Source: Notospermus geniculatus
Lineage: Eukaryota; Nemertea; Pilidiophora; Heteronemertea; Lineidae
DNA length: 64,000 nucleotides
Direction of reading: 5' to 3'
Assembly (NCBI GenBank): GCA_002633025.1
Contig: NMRB01000349.1
Location: forward strand, 204,490 to 268,489
Shown here: one piece after another, positions 53,666 through 63,735 of the stretch
How positions within the stretch are numbered: position 1 is the stretch's first letter
How the letters are laid out: each line of letters opens with the position of its first letter
Notes under the pieces: model-generated
The model's input: only the letters and a program-made list of their open reading frames with translations
What the model was told of the DNA's origin: nothing
Databases searched by the model: none
Position numbers and translations under genes: made by a program

Positions 53666-54606
53666 GGGGCTATCCAGGGAAAACTAAACCTCCAGATGGC
53701 TCTGCTGTACGATAAGTCCTAGTGTCACTGTTTGCAACATGGCAGAGTATGGAAAGTGGACTGTTCAGAAACTTAAAAATGAGTTATCAAACAGAGGAGT
53801 GTCACTTACAGGCAGAAACAGGCAGAAAAAGTGATTTAATCATTTTCAACCTCAAATGCCTCCATCATTGACGTAATCATCATATCAGACTTGATATTTT
53901 GTCAATCACTCTCTTAGTGATGGCACAAATCGGCTCCTATAACCAGTTAACACCTAGAGCAATAGAAAAAAAGTTCTACCCTTAGGTTTTTATACCCTAG
54001 AAATCAAATGAGCTGATTATTTTTGATCTGAGATGTTTGGGTCATGGTGATATCGACGTTCGATATCACGAAATTTGATATTTTGAGATTACTTGCCACA
54101 CTGTCAACTGATCAACATGAAACAAGTCTAAATTCAAGTCTGCGTATCCAAGGACAGAACTGTGGTAAAATTCTCAGCCTCATGTGTCCAGGTGATTGAG
54201 ATATCATGAGATTTTGATATTTTCAAACTTGATAATTTGCAATATCTCTGCCCGTGGTTGAGGTAGAGACATGATATCACCCACACTTAGGTTATTGAGC
54301 ATGCCCATTTCGATTATGCAATGACCTTGATGATCAGGTCAAGGTCAAACTTGATAATTTGAAATGTCTCTGTCTGTGGTAGCAGTAAAAGTTTGATAAA
54401 ACCCATATTTAAGTTATTTAGGATGCCAATTTCGATTATGTAATAACCCTGATGATCATAGGTCAAGGTCAAGGTCAGAGGTCAAGGTCAAACATCCCAA
54501 AGAACTGATAAACAATGAAACCACTGAACAGAAAGTGGACAGTATAACTTATAGTACAGTAGAGACCCCTATTATCGAGAGGTTGAAATATATTCTGGAT
54601 AGCCCC
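53666..54606 (+). mobile_element. ISL2EU-like non-autonomous element, AT target
   Basis: The ends are ggggctatccag and ctggatagcccc, 941 bp. AT flanks both sides (53664-53665, 54607-54608), and kinase copy 2 gives the empty site gacacaattccaag (57620). A small SAP-type frame lies near the left end. An AT 2-bp duplication plus a SAP start is what I recall for ISL2EU elements, whose full forms also encode a YqaJ-type nuclease; that is absent here. The interior has repeated gtcaaggtcaa words. Confidence 0.6.
53739..53834 (+). pseudogene. SAP-motif N-terminus of an ISL2EU-type protein
   Basis: 31 codons: the frame opens with MAEYGKWTVQKLKNELSNRG and continues VSLTGRNRQKK to a stop at 53832-53834. 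The pattern W-T-V-x-K-L-K-x-E-L-x-x-R-G-x-x-x-T-G-R is the SAP DNA-binding motif, cut off just before its last helix. Confidence 0.55.
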
Positions 54607-55079
54607 ATTCCAAGTTTGCTCATGTTGTGTGTGAACTATGAGATTCTGGATCGTCCTCCAGCAATTAACCTCCTTGAAATGATGCAGTAGGTCTAGACAC
54701 TTCGATGCTGTTGGACGTGTTCATATGATATATAGGCCTACATACATGTACACTGGCTGACAGAAATACAAATGTATTAAGGGAAACTTTCAAAATTCTA
54801 AGTCATTTTCCACTTTTTCCTTCCTTTTGTCTCTGACAACTAATTATTTTTCTTATTGATGACAACATTTTTACCTTGGCAAGTGGGTTATATAATCCCA
54901 GGAGATTGCCTGTGCCAAAAGTTATTGACATGGGATGGAGCAACTTTACAATCCCCCACACTCCTAAAAAGAAGTAGTAATTGAAGGCCGATTCACATGC
55001 GTAGTAATTTTTGACTAAATGAGGCTGGGTGAAATTGACACAGGTGGGGTAATAGAAAACGCATTGCAAGCTAGTTTTT

Positions 55080-55780
55080 TAAGCAGGATGGTAAAAATTT
55101 GAACAGTGGCCGGAGACGCTCCTACGACACCAGACGGGTTTGTCTGACCATATCATCGTAGATTGGTACAACTTCTGTCGCGAAGTATGCCACGAGACTA
55201 TGATCGAGCGAGCGGCACCAATCGGTGGTGTTGAAAAAATCTCTCGAAATAGGTAAACAGCAAATTTGGAAAAAGAAAATATCACAGGGGACACAGGGAA
55301 GAGGGACAGAGGATTTTTTGTGGAGTAAAGAGAGGAGTGGACTGATTTTCATGGTGCCTCTGCAGAGAAAGGATTCTGTCACTTTAATTCTGCTCATCAA
55401 GCATTGGATACGGCCAGGGACAACCAGAAATCAACTGCTGCGACTGCTGGAAGACATATGATTGCCTTTCTGAGGAGGACTACGAACACTTAACAGTGAA
55501 TCATTCAAAGACAAAGAAACAGGGACACATACAAGTACTATAGTGGGGGATTGGTGTCACGGAAAGAAATCCCTTCCCAAATACGGATTCAAGAAGAACT
55601 TTTACAGTGGTACCTTGCAGCGCACATGTGGAGTAAGAGCGTAAGAACTCGGAAAAAGATCCATTCCTGAGTTTTCCGGAGGACGTTTAGTTGGTATACA
55701 ACCCGAATCAGTGGTTCCAGCATTATTTAAGTCAACAAGTCGCCCATGGGCGATGCGCTCAGCTGACAATATTGATTTTT
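55080..55780 (+). pseudogene. Merlin (IS1016-like) transposase pseudogene, copy 1
   Basis: Successive frames give SDHIIVDWYNFCREVCHETM with APIGG, then KQQIWKKKISQGTQGRG and GLIFMVPLQRKDSVTLILLI-KHWIRPGTT, then LTVNHSKT and GDWCHGKKSLPKYGFKKNFY. This order matches the ISXO2/IS1595-type DDE domain of eukaryotic Merlin transposases as I remember it (WYNFCREVC, IGG, EIDESxFGKRKYxRG, FLVPV, WIxPGT, TVNHS, GxWxHxKxxLPxxGxxKNFY). At least two frameshifts and stops are present, and the acidic EIDES strand reads EIGKQ. It is dead. Confidence 0.65.
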
Positions 55781-56459
55781 AGGTGTAGTTTAGTTAAATT
55801 GTAGGCACATGCTCTAGCCTGAAAACTGTCCCCGAACTTTAAATTCAAAGTCATGAATTTCATGAATTTAAGGCACATAAGTAAAATAGCAGTGTTTCCA
55901 ATGATACTGCAGCCCTACATGCAGTAGAAGATGATATAATATGAATATCAACATATCCTGGATGCCCCCACTGGTTAGTGAGACCACAACACTAATTCAT
56001 GGTGGCAAGGTTAATCATTATCAATCAATGCATGCTCACAGAGACTGTTCAAATATAACTATTGAATGACCTAAATTACCAATTAGGCATTGAGACTGTT
56101 GCCACACATTAAAGAATGAGTTGAAGTATGTTACCTTACCTGATGAAAGATTAGTCAGGCTATAACAGCATGTTGAACTTCTCAAGTGATGAAAAGCATG
56201 GTGACCATGTCTATCAGCTAAGGTTCAACATTGTATCAGTGTTACCACTGGCTATGTAGGACAGGACACCAATTACTGTTACTCATGCATAATTTGGAAC
56301 TTCAAAGTGCGGGAAATTCAAATACCCCTGTTTTTTATTTTGTTGAATACCGCCGCCTGGTGAACAGATCTCACAATAGTTTCCCTTTGAACTGATGTAG
56401 AAATTATAAACCTATCTGTCCTATCACTTTTTTATACAAATATATCATAGGGCCTGAGA
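55781..56459. other. Duplicated non-coding spacer
   Basis: Mirrors about 58765-59460 in direct orientation. No frame is conserved beyond what the duplication explains. Confidence 0.5.
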
Positions 56460-56710
56460 TATCGCCATATTTCATTTTACGGGAAACGCCCCCTGGAGAG
56501 CTTACTGTGTGTCACATCGCGCTAATTTTTTGTTTCTGAGGAGAGTTCACCCAGGGCTACCTTCAGATGAAATTTGAAGTCTCTAGCTATTACGGCTACA
56601 AAATGTCGGGCATAGTTTGACGGACGGGGTGACGGACTGACACGTGACGCCACTGAATACTTATTCAACTAGCTCTGCTGACCTTTGGTCAGCTGAGCTA
56701 AAAATGCTGA
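56460..56710. repeat. Interspersed repeat end ending in gtcagctgagctaaaaatg
   Basis: Starts near ttcattttacgggaaacgcc and ends at the gagctaaaaa word, with gacggacggggtgacggac before it. It has the same overall order as 20821-20940, 31321-31420 and 62322-62470. The second copy is at about 59460-59700. Confidence 0.65.
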
Positions 56711-56954
56711 GCAGGAGAAGGAGGAGGTTAACGGTAACAGCCCTTTATTTCTATCATTTGATCAGAAAATGGATTTTATCTTCTGCGTCGGATTTACAAC
56801 GGCATGGCAAATTATGGCTTGTCTAGATCTTGTTAAGTTACCTTGTTAAGCTAAAACCTGGGGCGTGTACGTTTGAAAGAATGATTATAAAAATGAATCA
56901 AATACGATGTTTATTGAGTGAGGTCAAATGTTTGAGTTAAGGGCCACGTTAGCG

Positions 56955-57137
56955 TTAGTGGTAACTAATGATTGACCGGCGTTCATTTCGCCTCCTCTTG
57001 AGGTTGGAATAGCACAGGAAAATGACAACGCGGCAGTCTCGCTCGTCCAGGCGGTTCACGACCACTTTATTAACCAAGTGTTCCACAGTTGAGTGGACAA
57101 GTGTTTGAGTTAAGTAATTGAGAATATTTGCAGCCAT
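56955..57137 (-). CDS. Small conserved frame of unknown origin, copy 1
   Basis: 60 codons on the minus strand, beginning MAANILNYLTQTLVHSTVEH and ending in a basic RRRNERRS stretch. The copy at 59944-60126 keeps the frame with two changes. The sense could be a degenerate exon; no family recognised. Confidence 0.2.
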   Translation of the reverse strand: MAANILNYLTQTLVHSTVEHLVNKVVVNRLDERDCRVVIFLCYSNLKRRRNERRSIISYH

Positions 57138-57240
57138 GTTGTTTGTGCCGATGATTCAAGCACACTGTTAGAAATAACAGAAGATTTTACAGAAAATCTG
57201 TGCAGCAGAGTCCCCAGGACGGATCTGTAAAATTACAGAC

Positions 57241-57707
57241 TTGTGCGTGCTGTTGCATACTTGCATGGATTGCAAACAGCCGTTGTACATCAGGATATCA
57301 AGCCTGCATGGCAATGTTCTGATACAGAAGAAGACCTATGTGACAAAGTTGTGTGATTTTGGAGTCAGTCGCGTAAAGTCTGTACTCGCTGCTACGACGG
57401 CCGCGCTTGGGAATTCCGGTGGAACTGCCGGTTATATGTCACCCGAACGTCTATTGGATGGCGCTAAGCAACTGCTGCCTCGGATATTTGGTCAGTTGGA
57501 ATTACACCGATTAAATTCTTCGATGAATGGGATGCCTGGGAAGTAGACGGTTCTACCAACCCTGTAAAAGATGCTAAGAGGTTTATGAGGGAGAAAACTT
57601 CCCCGCTGAAATCAAATGACACAATTCCAAGTTTGCTCATGTTGTGTGTGAACTATGAGATTCAGGATCGCCCTTCAGCAATTAAACTCCTTGAAATGAT
57701 GCAGTAG
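57241..57707 (+). pseudogene. Protein kinase domain pseudogene, copy 2
   Basis: Starts inside the catalytic-loop region (VRAVAYLHGL...), continues through LCDFGV and GTAGYMSPERLLDGAK and, without the 941-bp insertion, to LLMLCVNYEIQDRPSAIKLL and the stop at 57707. Frameshifts differ from copy 1 (for example the loss of two bases in aagacaactgct). No N-lobe. Confidence 0.7.
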
Positions 57708-58059
57708 GTCTAGACACTTCGATGATGTTGGACGTGTTCATAAGATATATGCATACATGTACACTGGCTGACAGAAATATTTGGACACTTTCAAAATTCT
57801 AAGTCGTTTTCCACTTTTTCCTTCCTTTTGCCTCTGACCACTAATTATTTTTTTTATTGATGAGAACATTTTTACCTTGGCAAGTGTGTTATATGATCTC
57901 AGGAGATTGCCTGTGCCAAAAGTTATTTACAATCCCCCACACTCCTAAAAAGAAGAAGTAATTGAAGGCCGATTCACATGCGTAGTAATTTTTGACTGAA
58001 TAAGGCGGGGTGAAATTGAAACAGGTGGTGTAAAAGAAAACGAATTGCAAACTAGTTTT

Positions 58060-58760
58060 TTAAGCAGGATGGTAAAAATTTGAACAGTGGCCGGAGACGC
58101 TCCTACGACACGAGACGGGTTGTCTGACCATACCATCGTAGATTGGTACAACATCTGTCGCGAAGTATACCACGAGATTATGATCGAGCGAGCGGCACCA
58201 ATCGGTGGTGTTGAAAAAATCTCTCGAAATAGGTAAAAAGCAAATTTGGAAAAAGAAAATATCACAGGGGACACAGGGTAGAGGGACAGGGGATTTTCTG
58301 TGGAGTAAAGAGAGGAGTGGACTGATTTTCATGGTGCCTCTGCAGAGAAAGGATTCTGTCACTTTAATTCTGCTCATCAAGCATTGGATACGGCCAGGGA
58401 CAACCAGAAATCAACTGCTGCGACTGCTGGAAGACATATGATTGCCTTTCTGAGGAGGACTACGAACACTTAACAGTGAATCATTCAAAGACAAAGAAAC
58501 AGGGGCACATACAAGTACTATAGTGGGGGATTGGTGTCACGGAAAGAAATCCCTTCCCAAATACGGATTCAAGAAGAACTTTTACAGTGGTACCTTGCAG
58601 CGCACATGTGGAGTAAGAGCCTAAGAACTCAGAAAAAAAGATCCATTCTTGAGTTTTCCGGAGGACGTTTAGTTGGTATACAACCCGAATCAGTGGTTCC
58701 AGCATTATTTAAGTCAACAAGTCGCCCATGGGCGATGCGCTCAGCTGACAATATTGATTT
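58060..58760 (+). pseudogene. Merlin transposase pseudogene, copy 2
   Basis: Direct duplicate of 55080-55780 with the same breaks (frame change at about 58205, stop at about 58440) and a few private changes, including loss of one base in the first part (cgagacgggtt-gtctg). The shared breaks show the gene was already dead when duplicated. Confidence 0.65.
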
Positions 58761-59943
58761 TTAGGTGTAATTTAGTTAAATTGTAGGCACATGCTCTAGC
58801 CTGAAAACTGTCCCCGAACTTTAAATTCAAAGTCATGAATTTCATGACTTTAAGGCACATAAGTAAAATAGCAGTGTTTCCAATGATACTGCAGCCCTAC
58901 ATGCAGTAGAAGATGATATAATATGAATATCAACATATCCTGGATGCCCCCACTGGTTAGTGAGACCACAACACTAATTCATGGTGGCAAGGTTAATCAT
59001 TATCAATCAATGCATGCTCACAGAGACTGTTCAAATATAACTATTTGAATGACCTAAATAACCAATTAGGCATTGAGACTGTTGCCACACATTAAAGAAT
59101 GAGTTGAAGTATGTAATTACATACCTTACCTGATGAAAGATTAGTCAGGTTATAACAGCATGTTGAACTTCTCAAGTGATGAAAAGCATGGTGACCATGT
59201 TTATCAGCTAAGGTTCAACATTGTATCAGTGTTACCACTGGCTATGTAGGACAGGACACCAGTTACTGTTACTCATGCATAATTTGGAACTTCAAAGTGC
59301 GGGAAATTCAAATACCCCTATTTTTTATTTTGTTGAATACCGTCCCCTGGTGAACAGATCTGACAATAATTTCCCTTTGAACTGATGTAGAAATTATAAA
59401 CCTATCTGTCCTATCACTTTTTTATACAAATATATCATAGGGCCTGAGATATCGCCATATTTCATTTTACGGGAAACGCCCCCTGGAGAGCTTACTGTGT
59501 GTCACATCGCGCTAATTTTTTGTTTCCGAGGAGAGTTCACCCAGGGCTACCTTCAGATGAAATTTGAAGTCTCTAGCTATTACGGCTACAAAACGTCGGG
59601 CATAGTTTGACGGACGGGGTGACGGACTGACACGTGACGCCACTGAATACTTATTCTACTAGCTCTGCTGACCTTTGGTCAGCTGAGCTAAAAATGCTGA
59701 GCAGGAGGAGGAGCGAGGTTAACGGTAACAGCCCTTTATTTCTATCATTTGATCGGAAAACGGATTTTATCTTCTGCGTCGGATTTACAACGCCATGGCA
59801 AATTATGGCTTGTCTAGATCTAAACCTTACCTTGTTAAGCTAAAACCTGGGGCGTTTACGTTTGAAAGAATGATTATAAAAATGAATCAAATACGATGTT
59901 TATTGAGTGAGGTCAAATGTTTGAGTTAAGGGCCAAGTTAGCG

Positions 59944-60126
59944 TTAGTGGTAACTAATGATTGACCGGCGTTCATTTCGCCTCCTCTTGAGGTTGGAATA
60001 GCACAGGAAAATGACAACGAGGCAGTCTCGCTCGTCCAGGCGGTTCACGACCACTTTATTAACCAAGTGTTCCACAGTTGAGTGGACAAGTGTTTGAGTT
60101 AAGTAATTGAGAAGATTTGCAGCCAT
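59944..60126 (-). CDS. Small conserved frame of unknown origin, copy 2
   Basis: Copy of 56955-57137 with I-to-L at residue 5 and R-to-L at residue 36. Not recognised. Confidence 0.2.
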   Translation of the reverse strand: MAANLLNYLTQTLVHSTVEHLVNKVVVNRLDERDCLVVIFLCYSNLKRRRNERRSIISYH

Positions 60127-60164
60127 GTTGTTTGTGCCGATGATTCAAGCACACTGTTAGAAAT

Positions 60165-60860
60165 ATGTGCAAATGCTGCAAACCATTTGCTGTCGATCAC
60201 CTGATTGGACTGTGCCACTGATTTACCCGGAGGCCATGATGTTCCCAGGAATATTTTGGTGTCTGGAGAACAAATATGTTGTTGGTGCACTGCCTTATGT
60301 TCTGTACACTAGTGTCACAAAAGACAACCATCCCACGTTACTTCCTTACAAGACCATATCACTGCTCATATTCTAGACAATAACCTATTAACATCCCACG
60401 ACTGCAGCTATCTACAATATTCGCCTTCGATACACTTCTCAACAGCGATTTGAACAGAAATTCGGCTGCAGTTGCCTGTCATCGTGGACTGGAAGGAATT
60501 GTTTGCCACACCGACAAAATTTCTCCAGATGTGCAGGAGAACTTGTTAAAGTTTGATGAATTGGATGCCAAAAAAGAAGTTAATCGTTTGATCGCCACAT
60601 TGCGAACAGAGGGCCATATTGGACTTACTTTGTGACGCTCACGTGCAACAGCGACACTCCAGGGGTTGCACCACTTCGCAAGGCCATCCAGATTCTCGAC
60701 ATCCATACAAGAAAGAAATAGATGATTCTTCAGTGCTGAATAAAAGAGATGTGCTTGAACGATTGCTGAAGAAACAAGAGGCCCATGGGCCTGGACGCTT
60801 AGCTGACGTGTTGAAGATGTATGGAAGAAACGCTTCAACTGATGCACGATGGGAGTAGGC
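60165..60860 (+). pseudogene. Helitron-like N-domain fragment, copy 2
   Basis: Repeats 49930-50400 in the same orientation (PEAMMFPGIFWCLENKYVVG, GLEGIVCHTDKISPDVQENL, ELDAKKEVNRLIATLRTEGH). It extends further 3' with SGVAPLRKAIQ-like sequence (LQGLHHFARPSRFSTSI in the shifted frame) and KRDVLERLLKKQEAHGPGRL. Together with copy 1 it brackets the kinase/Merlin block, at a 10.24-kb offset. Confidence 0.45.
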
Positions 60861-60899
60861 GAATGGAAGTTGGTCAGTTCAAGCCTACAAGTCATTAGC

Positions 60900-61137
60900 T
60901 TAGTTTGATACCAAACATAACTACCTTGGCGCAACTGGTCTTTAAGTAGGTCACTAGGTCATGGAAGTAGGTCAGTTCAAGCGTACACTTCATCAGCTTC
61001 AGTTTGATACCAAACATGACTACCTTGGCTCCACTGGTCTTTAAGTAGGTCACTAGGTCATGGAAGTAGGTCCGTTCAAACGTACACTTCATCAGCTATG
61101 ACTACCTTGACTCCACTGGTCTTTAAGTAGGTCACTA
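60900..61137. repeat. Tandem repeat, about 105-bp unit, 2.5 copies
   Basis: Units contain ctggtctttaagtaggtcac, taggtcatggaagtaggtc and catcagcttcagtttgatac. A minus-strand frame over it is an artefact of periodicity. Confidence 0.85.
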
Positions 61138-61372
61138 GGCAGGGGCGTCGGAGCAGGGGGGGCTGGGGGGCTATAGCCCCCTCACTTTTTTGCTGAAAAT
61201 GTTGTGTTTTTAAAATCGGGTCAAAGGCACAGAGCAAACGCACGTCAAATAAAAATCGCCCAAAAATATGGTATTGTAGATGCTATAATCTGCTGTCAGA
61301 TGCCAGGAAATCGCATCTAAGGGTGTTTCATCGTAAAATTTTTCTGGGGGAGGACCCCCAGACCCCCCCCCC
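61138..61372. mobile_element. hAT-related miniature end, cut by assembly gap
   Basis: Starts caggggcgtcggagcagggg. Its inner part (ctgggggaggacccccagac, 61342-61368) matches the 3' subterminal region of the hAT element (27540) and its miniature (30465). The other end is lost in the gap. Confidence 0.55.
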
Positions 61373-62321
61373 NNNNNNNNNNNNNNNNNNNNNNNNNNNN
61401 NNNNNNNNNNNNNNNNNNNNNNNNNNNNNNNNNNNNNNNNNNNNNNNNNNNNNNNNNNNNNNNNNNNNNNNNNNNNNNNNNNNNNNNNNNNNNNNNNNNN
61501 NNNNNNNNNNNNNNNNNNNNNNNNNNNNNNNNNNNNNNNNNNNNNNNNNNNNNNNNNNNNNNNNNNNNNNNNNNNNNNNNNNNNNNNNNNNNNNNNNNNN
61601 NNNNNNNNNNNNNNNNNNNNNNNNNNNNNNNNNNNNNNNNNNNNNNNNNNNNNNNNNNNNNNNNNNNNNNNNNNNNNNNNNNNNNNNNNNNNNNNNNNNN
61701 NNNNNNNNNNNNNNNNNNNNNNNNNNNNNNNNNNNNNNNNNNNNNNNNNNNNNNNNNNNNNNNNNNNNNNNNNNNNNNNNNNNNNNNNNNNNNNNNNNNN
61801 NNNNNNNNNNNNNNNNNNNNNNNNNNNNNNNNNNNNNNNNNNNNNNNNNNNNNNNNNNNNNNNNNNNNNNNNNNNNNNNNNNNNNNNNNNNNNNNNNNNN
61901 NNNNNNNNNNNNNNNNNNNNNNNNNNNNNNNNNNNNNNNNNNNNNNNNNNNNNNNNNNNNNNNNNNNNNNNNNNNNNNNNNNNNNNNNNNNNNNNNNNNN
62001 NNNNNNNNNNNNNNNNNNNNNNNNNNNNNNNNNNNNNNNNNNNNNNNNNNNNNNNNNNNNNNNNNNNNNNNNNNNNNNNNNNNNNNNNNNNNNNNNNNNN
62101 NNNNNNNNNNNNNNNNNNNNNNNNNNNNNNNNNNNNNNNNNNNNNNNNNNNNNNNNNNNNNNNNNNNNNNNNNNNNNNNNNNNNNNNNNNNNNNNNNNNN
62201 NNNNNNNNNNNNNNNNNNNNNNNNNNNNNNNNNNNNNNNNNNNNNNNNNNNNNNNNNNNNNNNNNNNNNNNNNNNNNNNNNNNNNNNNNNNNNNNNNNNN
62301 NNNNNNNNNNNNNNNNNNNNN
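61373..62321. other. Assembly gap (949 N)
   Basis: Run of N. It begins within a cytosine tract. Content unknown. Confidence 1.
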
Positions 62322-62470
62322 GCTCTACCTCTGGGGTAAATTTGACTTTGATCGCGCCAGTGGTTACAAACCGTGCCATGAAAATCAATTTTGGGACACA
62401 GACAGACAGACACACATTTGAATGGTTATTTGACAAGCTTGGCTGACTTACGTCAGCTAAGCTAAAAAGA
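62322..62470. repeat. Interspersed repeat end ending in gtcagctaagctaaaaag
   Basis: Contains gcgccagtggttacaaacc, a gacagacagaca run, and the gctaaaaa end typical of the family seen at 20940, 31420 and 56710. Confidence 0.65.
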
Positions 62471-62512
62471 GAAACCGTGCAGTCTTCCAAAATACAAGTC
62501 ATCGTTTTCGGT

Positions 62513-62730
62513 TTGTTGCAACACCCTTGTTTTCATATTGTTGCACAGTGTGGACAGACTTGCAACAATTCAAAACAATGTTTTGAAAATGGTTGCAGAA
62601 AAAAATTCACACGACATTTCTTTTTAAAACACTTCTAAAACATTTTCAAAACAATGCTTTGAACTGTTGCAAATTCTGTCCACACTGTGCAACAATCCCA
62701 ACACAAGGGTGTTGCAGATTTGTTGCAACT
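62513..62730. repeat. Foldback of about 215 bp
   Basis: caacacccttgttttcatat... with tgttgcacagtgtggacag pairs with ctgtccacactgtgcaaca and acacaagggtgttgca. It is rich in gttgcaac words, so the exact ends and TSD are unclear. Confidence 0.75.
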
Positions 62731-63101
62731 GAATGTTTTTAGAAATGTTTTTAAAAATGTTAATGGCGTAGTCACTGCAAGGCAGGCCTGTACATGTAGT
62801 TGAAGAGTGCACACCAACCCGAAATAAGTTGCAACATTTCTAAAACAGTTTTCAAAACGTTTTGTCGCCGAAATGTTTTGGAAATGTTGATGTTGTAGAC
62901 AAGCCTTTAGGATGTGTTCACTTAACCCTTCCGCACACGAGAGTAGAGAGAAATTAGCTGAGCAAAATGTTTTGCGATGATTTTTACTCAGTCAATTTCC
63001 TCTCGTTACAAGAGACCTACTTTTGAATCGTACCATTAGGAGACATAATCAAGGGCACCGTGCCTGTGATGTACTTCTTGGAGTGACACAGGAAATATTC
63101 T
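62731..63101. other. No gene recognised
   Basis: AT-rich spacer with aaatgttt-type words related to the preceding foldback. Confidence 0.5.
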
Positions 63102-63385
63102 TTGTGTGGACATCTTGCCAATGATGAGGCCAGATTACAGGAACTCAAACCTAACAATGTTGTTGAAAGAGAACCAAAGAAGTTCAGGCCAGATTACAGA
63201 ACCTCAAACCTAACAATGTTGTTGAAAGAGAACCAAAGAACTGGTCTCAACATATTGCCAATGTTCAGGCCAGATTACAGAATCTCAAACCTAACAAAAT
63301 GTTGTTCAAATACTTTCAAAGGGAAAACTGTCCAGTTTCAAAGCAGCTTACCGAATATCAAGTTTGGTTGCTAGGACATTCATGA
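63102..63385 (+). pseudogene. Internally repeated exon-like fragment
   Basis: A segment containing ggccagattacagaacctca and acctaacaatgttgttgaaa is repeated three times (about 63130, 63188, 63270). In one frame it reads ANVQARLQNLKPNKMLFKYF then PVSKQLTEYQVWLLGHS, with earlier partial repeats of ARLQNLKPNNVVERE. It may be an upstream exon of the gene with the exon at 63553. Not recognised. Confidence 0.3.
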
Positions 63386-63552
63386 CTGAGAGAAATCCAG
63401 GCTATTTGCAAAATGCACGTGAAGAGAATGATTTTGCATACCATCGTTGTACCATTTCATTTTTATAAGAAACACGCAAACAAATGGTAAATCTGGGAAA
63501 AGTCACGCAAAGATATTCACATGCGCTATACAGGATTTATTTTTTATTTCAG

Positions 63553-63735
63553 TTTCTGGAGCTCATGAAATCAACGCCACAAACTGCGGCATTTTGAAAG
63601 GAAGCAAGGAGAAGATTACTGCTGATGAATTGATTGTTGTTCTAGAGCCCGTCTACTCAGTTGTTGGAAGTAACAAGCGAAAACGTGAAGAAAAGTGCCA
63701 GGCCAAATTTAAGGAATTGCTCTTCAACATAGAAG
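63553..63735 (+). CDS. Probable internal exon of an unrecognised gene
   Basis: Flanked by tttttatttcag upstream and gtatgtggg downstream. It reads GAHEINATNCGILKGSKEKI, then TADELIVVLEPVYSVVGSNK and a basic KRKREEKCQAKFKELLFNIE. The splice signals and open frame support an exon, but no family is recognised. Any continuation lies outside the window or in the unclear 3' sequence. Confidence 0.4.

Larger units (their letters stand above)
53030..54690 (+). pseudogene. Protein kinase domain pseudogene, copy 1
   Basis: Pieces in several frames: LTRLRHPNIVQFLAV with LACEFIDGANMEE (N-lobe end and hinge), then LVRAVAYLHGLPVIHQDIKS (catalytic loop with HQD for HRD), NVLIQKKTYVTKLCDFGV (DFG), GTAGYMSPERLLDGAK (P+1 loop, SPE for APE) and ASDIWSVGI (helix F). 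After a 941-bp insertion the end reads LLMLCVNYEILDRPPAINLL to a stop at 54690 (the R of subdomain XI). It looks TKL/RIP-like. The glycine loop and VAIK lysine are not found. Frameshifts and the insertion make it non-functional. Confidence 0.7.
53283..60165. repeat. Tandem duplication of the kinase/Merlin block
   Basis: About 53283-57170 and 57241-60165 align from the kinase catalytic loop to the gatgattcaagcacactgtt end. The offset is about 3.96 kb at the start and about 2.98 kb after the 941-bp insertion in copy 1. Copy 2 lacks the kinase N-lobe. Differences are scattered single bases and small indels. Confidence 0.9.

Noticed and set aside
60895-61092. Minus-strand frame with repeated TYFHDLVTYLKTS
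   Set aside because: Periodicity comes from a 105-bp tandem repeat whose unit length is a multiple of three.
61210-62502. Long frames on both strands across 61.3-62.4 kb
   Set aside because: They consist almost entirely of the N gap.
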